The translations under genes and the position numbers were made by a program. A DNA stretch of 64,000 nucleotides, from assembly GCF_007644105.1 (NCBI RefSeq), contig NZ_VFAC01000007.1, forward strand, positions 1 to 64,000, given 5' to 3'. The notes under the pieces are model-generated. The model had not been told where the DNA came from. It worked only from the letters and a program-made list of their open reading frames with translations, and did not search any database. Source of the stretch: Elioraea rosea. Its GTDB lineage: Bacteria > Pseudomonadota > Alphaproteobacteria > Acetobacterales > Acetobacteraceae. Shown here one piece after another: positions 9,296-18,954 of this stretch (its first letter is position 1; each line of letters starts with the position of its first letter).

Positions 9296-9766
9296 ATGGA
9301 GGCGCCTGTGGCGAAGGCCGGCATGCTGATCCGCCGGCCTGTGGCGGAGGTGTTCGAGGCCTTCGTCGATCCAGCCGTCACGACACGGTTCTGGTTCACC
9401 GAGGCTACCGGGCGCGTCGAGCCTGGCGCGAGGCTTCGCTGGTCATGGGCGATGTACGGTGTCGCCACCGATCTCGAGGTCAAGGCGATCGACGATGGTC
9501 GCCGCATCGCCATCGCATGGGATCTCGCCGACGATCCCACCGAGGTCGAGTGGCTCTTCAGCCCGAGGGCCGATCACACCTTCGTCGAGGTGGTCAATCG
9601 CGGCTTCGGCGCGGGGCGCGGGGCGGTCGAGCGGGCGCTCGACGCGGCCGGCGGCTTCGCGCTTGTCCTGGCCGCCGCCAAGATCTGGCTCGAGCACGGC
9701 GTCGACCCCCGCTTCGTGGCGGATCGTCACCCCGATGCCCATGTCCGTGGGTGGCAGGAGCCTTAG
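9296..9766 (+). CDS. SRPBCC-family protein (AHSA1/START-like)
   Basis: A 156-residue Bet-v-1-like fold protein. It has the typical N-terminal pattern of SRPBCC proteins (IRRPVAEVFEAFVDPAVTTRFWF), then a beta-rich middle, and a C-terminal helix (LDAAGGFALVLAAAKIWLEHG). These proteins bind hydrophobic ligands or act as co-chaperone-like factors; the ligand is unknown. The ATG at 9296 is used here. A TTG at 9284 overlapping the previous stop is an alternative. The stop is immediately next to the stop of the convergent catalase-like gene. Confidence 0.85.
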   Translation: MEAPVAKAGMLIRRPVAEVFEAFVDPAVTTRFWFTEATGRVEPGARLRWSWAMYGVATDLEVKAIDDGRRIAIAWDLADDPTEVEWLFSPRADHTFVEVVNRGFGAGRGAVERALDAAGGFALVLAAAKIWLEHGVDPRFVADRHPDAHVRGWQEP

Positions 9767-10798
9767 CTAGCTTGGCTCTGCCTGCCTCGGCTCCGCGCGC
9801 ACGGTGCCGTTCAGCTCGTGGCGCAGGCGCGAGATCGCCTCGTACACGGCGAGGCGCGAGCGGTTGATGCCGCCGAGCGGCCGGTGCGCCGGCACGCAAT
9901 GCCACGGCGTGAAGGACAGGTTCTCGCAGAACGCCATCTGCTCGGCCGTCTCGAAAGCCTGGCGCGGGATGGTCAGCCGCGCGACGGGAATGAAGGGCGA
10001 GGCGGCCTCGCTCCAGATCACCGTCGGGTCCTCGATCGGCATCGCGTCGGGATCGCCGCGAAGCTGTACGAGGAAATCGAAGGCCGCGCCCGCCTCGGCC
10101 AGGTGCCGCGAGAGGTTGCGGCGGAGGAAGTCGGGCCCATCGGTACCATGGAACCGTGACGGCGGCGATGCAGGGCGCGCGGAGAACTTGCAGGCGACAT
10201 CGCCGAACAGATACGGCGTCATACTCCAGTAGCGGATGTCGAGCGGGTTGGTGACGCGGCGGCGCACGATCGCGCCGGCGACGGCGAGCTCCCTCCACCG
10301 GAACCGGGTCGGGTTCCAGCCGGGGAAGAAGAAGCGCCAGCGCGGTTTCGCCGCCTGGAAGGCGATGTAGTCGATCGCGTTGCGCACGAAGAAGCTCGGA
10401 TGGTTGATCAGCAGGAAGTCCTGCGTACCCGACGGACTCCCCTCGACGCCGAGCAGCTTGATGGCGAGCCCGCGGCCGTCGCCGCGCCGATCGTTCCTCG
10501 GGGTCTCGGAGCCGTTCGAGAGACGCACCCATGCGGGGTAGCAGCGCGGCTCGGCGAACACGCCTGCGCGGAGATGCACGGGAAGGCCGTCAAGCACGCG
10601 GAACTCGGCGCGCACGCAGCCATGCGCCTTCGGGTGCGCATCCCTGCGGGCGGGCCCGGTCGCGGCCGTCGAGCGAACCTCGGCCTCGATCGCGGCGACG
10701 ACCGCGCCGATCGCCTCCGGCTCTCCCTCGGGGATGGCCTCGCCCGCCACGGGCGCGAAGCGGAACGGCTCGCCTTCGGCTGTCTCGGGATGGGTCAT
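9767..10798 (-). CDS. catalase-family haem protein (y4iL-like)
   Basis: A 343-residue protein of the catalase-like superfamily, shorter than true catalases (about 480 or more). It keeps the family pattern around RLSNGSETPRNDRRGDGRG, AIKLLGV, QDFLLINHPSFFVRN and the MTPYLFGD segment near the expected haem-ligand region. Members are predicted haem-dependent peroxidases, often linked to fatty-acid hydroperoxides. The start at 10798 gives MTHPETAEGEPF. The frame extends to an ATG at 10864, adding 22 arginine-rich residues, and I cannot exclude that form. No signal peptide is evident on the shorter form. Confidence 0.82.
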   Translation of the reverse strand: MTHPETAEGEPFRFAPVAGEAIPEGEPEAIGAVVAAIEAEVRSTAATGPARRDAHPKAHGCVRAEFRVLDGLPVHLRAGVFAEPRCYPAWVRLSNGSETPRNDRRGDGRGLAIKLLGVEGSPSGTQDFLLINHPSFFVRNAIDYIAFQAAKPRWRFFFPGWNPTRFRWRELAVAGAIVRRRVTNPLDIRYWSMTPYLFGDVACKFSARPASPPSRFHGTDGPDFLRRNLSRHLAEAGAAFDFLVQLRGDPDAMPIEDPTVIWSEAASPFIPVARLTIPRQAFETAEQMAFCENLSFTPWHCVPAHRPLGGINRSRLAVYEAISRLRHELNGTVRAEPRQAEPS

Positions 10799-10981
10799 CC
10801 TGGGCCCGGCTGTGGCAAGGGAAATGCTGCGCCGAAGCGAGGCGGGCGCTGCCCGGGTGAGCATATAGCCAATCGCGACGGCAGATGCATCGCGGCGGAG
10901 GGGTGGGGCCTAAAGCCCCGGGCTTGATGTCGGGGCCCGCCGCCGCTATCCCTCCCGCCCCTTCGCGACGGAGTGACGCGC

Positions 10982-11254
10982 ATGGCCAAGGCAGCCGAGA
11001 AGACAGCCGACGACCAGACCTACGGCATCGCTGCCGACAGGCTCCGCAGCCTTGTCGAGCGCATCGAGCGGCTCGAGGAGGAGCGCAAGGCGCTCGCGGG
11101 CGACATCAAGGACATCTACGCCGAGGCCAAGTCGGCCGGGTTCGATGTGAAGGTGCTGCGGCAGATCATCCGCATCCGCAAGCAGGACCAGGCCGAGGTC
11201 GAGGAGCAGGAGAGCCTGCTCGATCTCTACAAGCGCGCCCTCGGCATGGGCTGA
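10982..11254 (+). CDS. gapR: GapR family nucleoid-associated protein (DUF2312/UPF0335)
   Basis: A 90-residue helical protein. The central coiled coil (RLRSLVERIERLEEERKALAGDIKDIYAEAK) and GFDVKVLRQIIRIRKQD are diagnostic of UPF0335. Caulobacter GapR encircles overtwisted AT-rich DNA ahead of replication and transcription and stimulates topoisomerases. The ATG at 10982 is preceded by GGAG at 10970-10973 with 8-nt spacing; a GTG at 10973 overlaps that site and is less likely. The gene is monocistronic, followed by a hairpin with a T run. Confidence 0.93.
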   Translation: MAKAAEKTADDQTYGIAADRLRSLVERIERLEEERKALAGDIKDIYAEAKSAGFDVKVLRQIIRIRKQDQAEVEEQESLLDLYKRALGMG

Positions 11255-11281
11255 GGGGGCGCGGCCCCCGGCGGGATTTTT
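11255..11281 (+). terminator. probable intrinsic terminator of gapR
   Basis: A GC-only hairpin, GGGGGC (11255-11260), 3-nt loop, GCCCCC (11264-11269), starts right after the gapR stop. A TTTTT run follows at 11277-11281. The T run is 7 nt from the stem, longer than ideal. Confidence 0.45.
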
Positions 11282-11301
11282 GCGCAGGCGTCGGCGCCGC
11301 G

Positions 11302-12552
11302 TCACGTCGCGGACAGCCCGTCGAACCAGGATTTCCACTCGGGCACCGCGCGCGCGAACGTGCCGCGATGCGTCGTCGGGCCGGTCGAGACCGCCTCGAC
11401 CCTGGCATTGCCCATCGCCCGCTGGAACTCCATCGCCAGCCGCCCGATGCCGTGGCGGATCGCCTCGTCTCTCTCGCCGTAGTGGTTGCGCACGGGCGTG
11501 CGGATGATCCAGCGATAGGCCTGGTTCGCGGCCATCTGGCGCCCGAAGGCGGAGGCCGTGAAGAAGCCCGGGTCGAAGTAGGCGTCCGCGATCAAGCTGC
11601 GCAGATCCGTCGGGATCCGTGCGGGGTCGACCACCTGTCCTTCATAGGCCTGCCTGCAGATGTCGTAGTGCTCCGGCCTTATCATCGACCGTGCGAGGCC
11701 GGGCAGGGCGTAGTAGGTCTCGAACGAGAAGGACGAGAGGATGAAGATCGTCGTGATCCAGGTCGCATCGATTGGTCGCGGGAAGTTCAGGAAGCCCGCG
11801 AGCGCGGCCCAAAGGTCGATCGGCGCGCTTGCCGTGGCGGTCGCTGTGACAGGCATGCCGATCGCCTCGAGCCGCTCGAGCAGCGCCATCGTCACGTAGC
11901 CGCCCTGCGACCAGCCGGACAGGAAGAGGTGACGGTCGGTGAGGCCCTCTGCCCGCAGCACCGTGCGGGCGGCGATGATCAGGTCGGCTGTTGCCTGCTG
12001 GTGGCTGCCCTTGACCATGTAGCCCTGCGGCTCGGTCGACTCGCCCATCCCGATGTAGTCGGCACCGATCACCGCGTAGCCCTGGCCCGCGAACTGCGCG
12101 ACCATGAGCTGGGTCTCGGGTGACTGCTCGGGGAAGGACGGAACCTGCTGTTTCCCGTACACGGTGCCGTGCTGGTACGAGAGGAGCGGCAGGGTGGCAG
12201 CGCCTGTCTCCGGAATGGCGACGAGGCCTGTGAGCGTGACGGGCGTGTTGCTTCGCTCCGGCACCACCGACGGATAGCTCACGCGATAGAGCCGCACCGC
12301 AGTGCGCGCGGGGCTGTAGGTGACCGGTATGCCCGCGAAGGCCGGCGTATCGGCGGTGAGGATCCGGTTCAGCCGCGCCACGTCCCACCGCGCGATGAGG
12401 CGATAGGTCACGTGGCCTGGCACCTTCTGCGCGGCTGCCGGCTGCGCCGCGCCCGGCGTGGCTGCGAGCGCCATCGCGCCGAGGCTCAGGCCTGCGGCCG
12501 CACCGGCCATCTGTCGCCGCGGCAGGCCTGGTGGTGGCGAGCGGTCACGCAT
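11302..12552 (-). CDS. exported alpha/beta hydrolase (secretory lipase-like)
   Basis: A 416-residue hydrolase with an N-terminal export signal of Tat type (PRRQMAGAAAGLSLGAMALA, cut near ATPGAAQ). The catalytic core shows YQHGTVYG, GADYIGMGES and the nucleophile elbow GWSQGG. A C-terminal histidine region (TTHRGTFARAVP) could supply the catalytic His. The size and layout resemble secretory lipases and triacylglycerol-lipase-like esterases. The substrate is unknown. It lies 77 bp downstream of an acyl-CoA ligase on the same strand, which fits fatty-acid release followed by activation, although the two may be independent. Confidence 0.82.
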   Translation of the reverse strand: MRDRSPPPGLPRRQMAGAAAGLSLGAMALAATPGAAQPAAAQKVPGHVTYRLIARWDVARLNRILTADTPAFAGIPVTYSPARTAVRLYRVSYPSVVPERSNTPVTLTGLVAIPETGAATLPLLSYQHGTVYGKQQVPSFPEQSPETQLMVAQFAGQGYAVIGADYIGMGESTEPQGYMVKGSHQQATADLIIAARTVLRAEGLTDRHLFLSGWSQGGYVTMALLERLEAIGMPVTATATASAPIDLWAALAGFLNFPRPIDATWITTIFILSSFSFETYYALPGLARSMIRPEHYDICRQAYEGQVVDPARIPTDLRSLIADAYFDPGFFTASAFGRQMAANQAYRWIIRTPVRNHYGERDEAIRHGIGRLAMEFQRAMGNARVEAVSTGPTTHRGTFARAVPEWKSWFDGLSAT

Positions 12553-12629
12553 GTCGTCCTCGCTGCGGGGGCTGGGTCGCGCGGGTACCGTGCCCGATCT
12601 TCGTTGACGAATGGCGAGCGAGCCGCCTG

Positions 12630-14414
12630 TCAGGCGTACATCCTCTCCACGATGTCCTTGTGCTCGCGCAGCACGATCTGGCGGCGCACCTTCTGCGTCG
12701 AGGTCAGCAGCCCGTTCTCGATCGTGAAGGCCGGAACCGCCCGCCAGTGGCGGATCCTCTCCGTCACCGTCAGCGTGCGGTTGGCCTCGTCCACCGCGAG
12801 GCCGATCTCCTTCTCGTCCGCCCCATCGGCCGGAACGATCAGCGCCACGAGATGCGACCGCCCGTCGCCCGCCACCACGGCCTGAGCGATCGCCGATTGC
12901 TGCGCGAGGATGCCTTCCACGCGCGCGGGGCTCACCATGTCGCCGCCCGTCGTCTTGATGATCTCCCGCTTGCGGTCGGTGATGCGCAGATAGCCGTCCT
13001 CGTCGAGCGAGCCGACATCGCCTGTGTGCAGCCAGCCATCGCGGATCGCTGCCTCGGTGGCCTCGGGGTTGTTCCAGTAGCCCTGCATCACGAGATCGCC
13101 GCGCACGAGGATCTCGCCGTCATTGGCGATGCGCACCTCGACATTGGGCAGAGGCAGGCCGACCGTGTCGATGCGGATGCGCCCCGGCGGGTTGGCCGCG
13201 ATCACCGGCCCCGCCTCCGTCTGCCCGTAGCCCTGCATGATCGGGATGCCGAGGGCGAGGAAGAAGCCGCCGACATCGGGGTCGAGGCGGGCGCCGCCGC
13301 TCATGATGCCCTTGAGCCTGCCGCCGAAGCGCGCGCGCACCTTGCGCCGCACGAGGAACTCGAGCGCCTTGTCGGCGAACCACCCCGTCGGCCCGAGGCT
13401 CTGCCCGCGCACCCGTCGCGCGCCGAGCGCGAGCGCGGCGACGAAGAGGTCGCGCTTCCATTTCGGCTCGCGCTTGAGGCCCGTGAGGATGCGCGAGCGG
13501 ATCACCTCGAACAGTCTTGGCACGGCGGTCATTACCGTCGGGCGCACCTCGAGCATCTCGGGCGCGATCCTGTCTGCGCCCGAGGCGTAGTAGATCTGCG
13601 TGCCGATCGAGAGAAGGAAGAACTGCCCGCAAGTGTGCTCGTAGCTGTGCGAGAGAGGCAGGAAGGAGAGGTAGACCTCGTCCTTGAGGCCGAGCGGCTT
13701 GAGCAGCTCCCACGCCCCGGCGCAGTTCGACAGGAGCGCGCGGTGCGGCAGCATCACGCCCTTCGGCGCCCCGCCCGTGCCGGAGGTGTAGATCAGGCAC
13801 GCCGTCTGCTCGCCCGGGATGGCGAGAAGCTCCTCTGCGAAGCCAGGCAGTGGCGGGCGGGAGACGCCCTCGGTCCAGGGCAGGACGGTGGTACCCGCAA
13901 GCGCGCCGACATCCTCCATCGCGACGACGAGGTCGAGCCCGCCGGCACGGCCCGCGCCGTCCATCAGCTTCTGCGCCAACGCCCGGGTCGAGACCACCGC
14001 TGCGCGGGCGCCGCTGTCTGCCAGCACATGGGCGATGTCGCCCGGCGTGAAGGTCGTGTAGGCGGGAACGCAGACGCCCCGCACCGCCATGATCGCAAGG
14101 TCGGCGATCGGCCATTCGGGCCGGTTCTCCGCAAGCAGGAGCACCCTGTCGCCAGGCTCCACGCCATGGGCGCGGAGCGCGGAGGCGAGGCCCGCCGCAG
14201 CCTGTCCGAGCGCGGCCCAGCTCGTTGCGCGCCAGGACGTGCCTTCCCTGGCCCACACGGCCGGGCGCTCGCCCCATTCGGCGGCGCGGGAAAACATCAT
14301 CGCGGCAAGGTTCGGCCAGGCGGGATAGCCCGAGCCTGCCTGCCCCATGGAAGCCAGCGCACCGTTGGCCTTAAGGCTCGCGGCAAGGTCATCCCAGTCA
14401 CCCGAATTCGTCAC
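12630..14414 (-). CDS. long-chain fatty acid-CoA ligase (AMP-dependent)
   Basis: A 594-residue adenylate-forming enzyme that activates fatty acids to acyl-CoA via an acyl-AMP. It shows the phosphate loop IYTSGTGGAPKGVMLPHRA, the A5 motif MQGYGQTEAGP, the A7 motif WLHTGDVGSLDEDGYL and the A8 hinge ITDRKREIIKTTGG. The catalytic C-terminal region is present up to LTSTQKVRRQ, where Lys sits in the A10 region. Length and linker fit the FadD15/FACL long-chain class rather than acetyl-CoA synthetase. The gene is divergent from the M3 peptidase gene across 140 bp. Confidence 0.92.
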   Translation of the reverse strand: MTNSGDWDDLAASLKANGALASMGQAGSGYPAWPNLAAMMFSRAAEWGERPAVWAREGTSWRATSWAALGQAAAGLASALRAHGVEPGDRVLLLAENRPEWPIADLAIMAVRGVCVPAYTTFTPGDIAHVLADSGARAAVVSTRALAQKLMDGAGRAGGLDLVVAMEDVGALAGTTVLPWTEGVSRPPLPGFAEELLAIPGEQTACLIYTSGTGGAPKGVMLPHRALLSNCAGAWELLKPLGLKDEVYLSFLPLSHSYEHTCGQFFLLSIGTQIYYASGADRIAPEMLEVRPTVMTAVPRLFEVIRSRILTGLKREPKWKRDLFVAALALGARRVRGQSLGPTGWFADKALEFLVRRKVRARFGGRLKGIMSGGARLDPDVGGFFLALGIPIMQGYGQTEAGPVIAANPPGRIRIDTVGLPLPNVEVRIANDGEILVRGDLVMQGYWNNPEATEAAIRDGWLHTGDVGSLDEDGYLRITDRKREIIKTTGGDMVSPARVEGILAQQSAIAQAVVAGDGRSHLVALIVPADGADEKEIGLAVDEANRTLTVTERIRHWRAVPAFTIENGLLTSTQKVRRQIVLREHKDIVERMYA

Positions 14415-14554
14415 CCGGCGTTATCCTCCCAGATCGGCCGCCCAGGCCGGCTCGGCCTGCGCGGCGGTGTCCCCGCAGCATCCCGCCCGTGCCGGTTGTC
14501 CCGGCCCGGCGCGGTGCCATATCCCTTCAGCGCCAACAGAGGTAGGAAGCCGCC

Positions 14555-16399
14555 GTGCCGCACGCCAGCCGAGATCGCTACGCCACACTCGCCGCTTCCC
14601 CCGAGGCGCCGGCCGCGGGCGCGCAGGCCCAGCAGCTTCCCGCCTGGGACCTTTCCGACCTCTACCCCGGCCCGGACAGCCCCACCGTGGCGGCCGACCT
14701 CGACGCAGCCGAGAAGGCAGCGAAGGCGTTCGCCGAGCGCTTCAAGGGCCGGCTCGCAAGCCTTTCGGGAGCAGACCTCGCCGCGGCGATCGAGGAGTAC
14801 CAGCGGATCGAGGAGATCCTGGGCAAGGTCATGTCCTACGCCCAGCTCCTGTTTGCCGAGGACGCGACCTCCGCCGAGATCGGCAAGTTCTATCAGGGCT
14901 GCAACGAGCGGGTCACCACGATCAGCTCGCACCTGATCTTCTTCACCCTCGAGCTGAACCGGCTCGAGGATGCCGCGCTCGAGAAGAAGCTCGGCGATGC
15001 CGCGCTCGCCCGCTTCCGCCCCTGGCTGCGCGACCTCCGCGTGTTCCGCCCGCACCAGCTCGCCGACGAGCTCGAGCGCCTGCTGCACGAGAAGGAGGTG
15101 ACGGGCCGCTCGGCGTGGAGCCGCCTGTTCGACGAGACGATGGCGGGGCTCCGCATCACCATCGAGGGCGAGGAGCTCACGCTCAGCCACGCGCTGAACC
15201 GGCTGTCGGACCATGACCGCGCGCGACGCGAGGCGGCGGCGAAGGCGATCGGCGCGACGCTCGCGGGCAATGCGCGCCTCTTCGCGCTGATCACCAACAC
15301 GCTCGCCAAGGACAAGGAGATCATCGACACCTGGCGCAGCTACGAGCGGCCCGAGAGCTACCGCAACCGCGCCAACATGGTGGAGGACGAGGTCGTTGAG
15401 GCGCTTGTCTCCGCCGTCACTGCCTCCTTCCCGCGCCTGTCGCACCGCTACTACGCCCTGAAGGCGCGCTGGCTCGGCCTCGAGAAGCTCGCCTACTGGG
15501 ACCGCAACGCCCCGCTGCCCGAGGATGACGACAGGCTGATCTCGTGGGACGATGCCGTCCGCCGCGTGCGGTCGGCCTATCGCAGCTTCTCCGACGAGCT
15601 CGCCGATGTGGGAGACCGGTTCTTCGCCGGCCCCTGGATCGATGCGCGGCTGAAGCCGGGCAAGGCCTCGGGCGCCTTCGCCCACCCGACCGTGCCGTCG
15701 GCGCACCCCTACCTGCTGCTGAACTATCACGGCCGCGCGCGCGACGTCATGACGCTCGCGCATGAGCTCGGCCACGGCGTGCACCAGGTTCTCGCCGCGC
15801 CCAACGGCTACCTGATGTCGGGCACGCCGCTGACGCTCGCAGAGACCGCCTCGGTGTTCGGTGAGATGCTGACCTTCCGCCAGATGCTGGACGGCGAGGC
15901 CGATGCGCGCCGCCGCCGCGTGCTTCTCGCGGGCAAGGTGGAGGACATGCTGAACACGGTCGTCCGCCAGATCGCCTTCTACCGGTTCGAGCAGCGCGTG
16001 CATGCAGAGCGGCGAAAGGGCGAGCTGACGCCCGACGCGCTCGCCGCCATCTGGATGGAGATGCAGGCCGAAAGCCTCGGCCCCGCCTTCACCTTCGACG
16101 ACGACTACCGAACCTACTGGGCCTACATCCCCCACTTCATCCACACCCCCTTCTACGTCTACGCCTACGCGTTTGGAGACTGCCTGGTGAACGCGCTCTA
16201 CGGCGTGTTCCGCGACGGCCACCCGCGCTTCCAGGAGAAGTATCTCGATCTCCTCCGTGCGGGCGGAACGAAGCGACACAAGGAGCTGCTGGCACCCTTC
16301 GGGCTCGACGCGTCCGACCCCGCGTTCTGGAACAGGGGGCTCGACGTGATCGCGGGCTTCATCGACGAGCTCGAGGCAGCGATGCCTGCGAAGGCCTGA
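14555..16399 (+). CDS. pepF: M3 family oligoendopeptidase (PepF-like)
   Basis: Cytoplasmic zinc metallopeptidase of 614 residues that degrades short peptides. The zinc motif HELGHGVHQ (HExxH, codons 15761-15775, His near residue 403) is followed by the second ligand region LAETASVFGEM. The N-terminal oligo-F region (LPAWDLSDLYPGPDSP) matches the PepF clade. The GTG start at 14555 is preceded by GAGGTAGGA. An ABC1 kinase gene follows 14 nt downstream and may share its transcript. Confidence 0.93.
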   Translation: MPHASRDRYATLAASPEAPAAGAQAQQLPAWDLSDLYPGPDSPTVAADLDAAEKAAKAFAERFKGRLASLSGADLAAAIEEYQRIEEILGKVMSYAQLLFAEDATSAEIGKFYQGCNERVTTISSHLIFFTLELNRLEDAALEKKLGDAALARFRPWLRDLRVFRPHQLADELERLLHEKEVTGRSAWSRLFDETMAGLRITIEGEELTLSHALNRLSDHDRARREAAAKAIGATLAGNARLFALITNTLAKDKEIIDTWRSYERPESYRNRANMVEDEVVEALVSAVTASFPRLSHRYYALKARWLGLEKLAYWDRNAPLPEDDDRLISWDDAVRRVRSAYRSFSDELADVGDRFFAGPWIDARLKPGKASGAFAHPTVPSAHPYLLLNYHGRARDVMTLAHELGHGVHQVLAAPNGYLMSGTPLTLAETASVFGEMLTFRQMLDGEADARRRRVLLAGKVEDMLNTVVRQIAFYRFEQRVHAERRKGELTPDALAAIWMEMQAESLGPAFTFDDDYRTYWAYIPHFIHTPFYVYAYAFGDCLVNALYGVFRDGHPRFQEKYLDLLRAGGTKRHKELLAPFGLDASDPAFWNRGLDVIAGFIDELEAAMPAKA

Positions 16400-16413
16400 G
16401 GAGAGCGCGCGGG

Positions 16414-17763
16414 ATGGCGGGGGAAGAAGCCTCGATCTTCGGGCAGCTGAGGCGCGTGGTCCGCACCTCGGGCGCCGTGGGCGGCATCGCAGCGCGCGTC
16501 GCGGGCGAGCGCCTGTTCGGCGTCAAGACCGACAGGGTCGGGCATGCGGAGGACCTCAAGGCCGTGCTCGGGGGGCTGAAGGGCCCTCTGATGAAGGTCG
16601 CGCAGTTCCTCTCCACCATCCCCGATGCCCTGCCGGCGGAATACGCCGCCGAGCTCGCCCAGCTCCAGGCGAACGCGCCCGCGATGGGCTGGCCCTTCGT
16701 CAACCGCCGCATGCAGGCAGAGCTTGGGCCGCAATGGAGCACCAGGTTCGCGAGCTTCGGGCGCGAGGCTGCGGCTGCGGCCTCGCTCGGCCAGGTGCAC
16801 CGCGCGACATTGCCTGACGGCCGGTCCGTCGCCTGCAAGCTGCAATACCCGGACATGGCGAGCGTGGTCGAGGCCGATCTCCGCCAGCTCAAGCTCGCGA
16901 TGGCCGTCTACCGGCGGATGGACAACGCCATCCAGCAGGAAGAGATCTACAAGGAGCTGACGGAGCGGCTGCGCGAGGAGCTCGACTACGCGCGCGAGGC
17001 GGCGAACATGCGCCTTTACCGCGCGATGCTCGCGGCCGAGCCCTCCGTGCACGTGCCCGATCCGATCGAGGGCTACTGCACGTCGCGCCTGCTGACCATG
17101 ACCTGGCTCGAGGGCCGCGCGCTGATGCGCAGGCTCGAGGAGGATCCGCCGCAGGAGGAACGAAACGTCATTGCATTGAACCTGTTCAAGGCGTGGTATG
17201 TTCCGCTCTACCGCTACGGCGTCATCCACGGCGATCCCCACCTCGGCAACTACCAGGTGCGCGCCGATGGCGGGGTGAACCTGCTCGACTATGGCTGCAT
17301 CCGGATCTTCCAGCCGCACTTCATCCGCGGCGTGATCGACCTCTACGAGGCGGTGCGGGACAAGGACGAGGACAAGGCCCACCACGCCTACGAGACATGG
17401 GGCTTCACCGGGCTCGACCGGGAGAAGATGGCGGTGCTTAACCTCTGGGCCGAGTTCCTCTACGAGCCGCTCCTGCAGGACCGCACCCGCCGCATCCAGG
17501 AGAACGACGACCCCCAATTCGGCCGCCGCGTCGCCGAGGAGGTGCATGCGGGGCTCAAGCGGATCGGCGGCGTGAAGCCGCCGCGCGAGTTCGTGCTGAT
17601 GGACCGTGCGGCGATCGGGCTCGGCTCGGTGTTCCTCCGGCTCGGCGCAGAGCTCAACTGGCACCAGCTCTTCCACGGCCTGATCGACGATTTCGAACAG
17701 GGCGTGATGGCCGAGCGCCAGGCCGCCGCGCTTGCCGAAGCCGGGGTTCCCCAGCCGACCTGA
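16414..17763 (+). CDS. ABC1/AarF (UbiB-like) atypical kinase
   Basis: A 449-residue protein-kinase-like ATPase of the ABC1 family, associated with ubiquinone and lipid homeostasis. It has the modified KxGQ-type motif KGPLMKVAQFLSTIPDALP, the alanine-rich loop AAAAASLGQVHRA, an invariant Lys in VACKLQYP, the catalytic loop GVIHGDPHLGN and the metal motif LLDYG in place of DFG. There is no C-terminal membrane helix like that of UbiB, so this is a soluble AarF-type member. No ubi genes adjoin, so its target cannot be read from context. Confidence 0.9.
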   Translation: MAGEEASIFGQLRRVVRTSGAVGGIAARVAGERLFGVKTDRVGHAEDLKAVLGGLKGPLMKVAQFLSTIPDALPAEYAAELAQLQANAPAMGWPFVNRRMQAELGPQWSTRFASFGREAAAAASLGQVHRATLPDGRSVACKLQYPDMASVVEADLRQLKLAMAVYRRMDNAIQQEEIYKELTERLREELDYAREAANMRLYRAMLAAEPSVHVPDPIEGYCTSRLLTMTWLEGRALMRRLEEDPPQEERNVIALNLFKAWYVPLYRYGVIHGDPHLGNYQVRADGGVNLLDYGCIRIFQPHFIRGVIDLYEAVRDKDEDKAHHAYETWGFTGLDREKMAVLNLWAEFLYEPLLQDRTRRIQENDDPQFGRRVAEEVHAGLKRIGGVKPPREFVLMDRAAIGLGSVFLRLGAELNWHQLFHGLIDDFEQGVMAERQAAALAEAGVPQPT

Positions 17764-17788
17764 CGGACGCGAGGCCCCGCCGCGTTTC

Positions 17789-18877
17789 TCAGCCGGCGTG
17801 CCGGGCGAGGCCCTTCCAGTCGAAGCCTATGCCATGGCCCGGCCTGTCGGGAGCGATCGCGCTCCCTTCGACGAGGCTGATCGGCTCGGCGATGAACCGG
17901 TCGAGCCCGAAGCCGTGCGCCTCGAGATATGCGCGGTTCGGGCACGCGGCGAGCAGGTGCACCGTCACGTCATGCGCGCCGTGCGAGGTCACCGGCAGGT
18001 TGAACGCCTCCGCGAGCCGCGCGACCTTCATGAAGACCGTCACCCCGCCGCAATTCGTCACGTCAGGCTCGGGGAAGCTCACCCCGCCTGCGGAGATCAT
18101 CTGCTGGAATTCCCAGAGGGTGCGCATGTTCTCTCCCGTCGCGACCGGCAGCCCGCCCTCGCGGAGGATGCGCGCGTGGCCCGCGACGTCGTCGGGGATG
18201 GTCGGCTCCTCGAGCCAGACAAGGTCATAGGGCGCGAAGGCGCGGGCGCGGCGGATCGCTTCGTCGACGGTCCATTTCATGTTGGCATCAACCATCAGCG
18301 GGAAGCCCTCGCCGAGATGGCTGCGCATCGCCGCGACCCGCTCGACATCCTCTGCCATGTGCACGCGGCCGGCCTTCATCTTGATGGCACGTAAGCCGCG
18401 GGCGAGATTGCCGTCGGTCTGCGCGAGAAGGTCGGCGACGGAAAGGTCGAGGTCGATGCCGCCCGCGTAGCAGGGCACGGCCGGGTCGTACCCGCCGAGC
18501 AGGCGCCACAGCGGCGCGTTGGCGCGCACGGCCTTGAGGTCCCACAGCGCCATGTCGAACGCCGACTGGGCCAGCACCGAAGGGCCGCCGCGCCCGCCAT
18601 AGTGCAGCGCCCACCACACCTTCTGCCAGAGATGCTCGATCCGGTCGGCATCCTCGCCGGCGACGATCTCGGGGATCTCGCGCCTGGCGATGTCGGCGAT
18701 CGCGCCGCCGTTCCGGCCCGTGGTGTAGGTATAGCCGACGCCCTCGGCGCCGTCCTCGTCGCGCACGCGGATAGTCACGAGCTCGAACCGCGTCATGACG
18801 CCGTGCGTCGAATCGGACAGCGGCACATCGAGCGGTATGCGGAACAGCCCGGTGTCGATCGATGCGAGTCGCGCCAT
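17789..18877 (-). CDS. enolase-superfamily enzyme, mandelate racemase/muconate lactonizing family
   Basis: A 362-residue enzyme that enolises a carboxylate substrate on Mg2+. Residues match the mandelate-racemase subgroup: the base motif KMK (166-168), metal ligands Asp197, Glu223 and Glu249 (VDAN, WLEEP, TGEN), and the Asp272/His299 dyad (PDVTNCGG, TSHGAHD). KxK plus the His-Asp pair is typical of acid-sugar dehydratases such as talarate/galactarate dehydratase. The exact substrate is unresolved. The ATG at 18877 follows a GGAGGAAGG site. There are no other sugar-acid genes beside it. Confidence 0.88.
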   Translation of the reverse strand: MARLASIDTGLFRIPLDVPLSDSTHGVMTRFELVTIRVRDEDGAEGVGYTYTTGRNGGAIADIARREIPEIVAGEDADRIEHLWQKVWWALHYGGRGGPSVLAQSAFDMALWDLKAVRANAPLWRLLGGYDPAVPCYAGGIDLDLSVADLLAQTDGNLARGLRAIKMKAGRVHMAEDVERVAAMRSHLGEGFPLMVDANMKWTVDEAIRRARAFAPYDLVWLEEPTIPDDVAGHARILREGGLPVATGENMRTLWEFQQMISAGGVSFPEPDVTNCGGVTVFMKVARLAEAFNLPVTSHGAHDVTVHLLAACPNRAYLEAHGFGLDRFIAEPISLVEGSAIAPDRPGHGIGFDWKGLARHAG

Positions 18878-18954
18878 GTGCTTCTGCCTTCCTCCCGGTT
18901 CGTTTGCGCGGGAGCATGGCGTCGCGGGGTGGGCGGTGCAATCCGCGCGGGGGT

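Noticed and set aside
10799-10864. Longer start for the catalase-like protein at 10864
   Set aside because: The extension is Arg/Ala-rich, but it cannot be excluded. The start at 10798 begins MTHPETAEGEPF and is kept as the primary choice.
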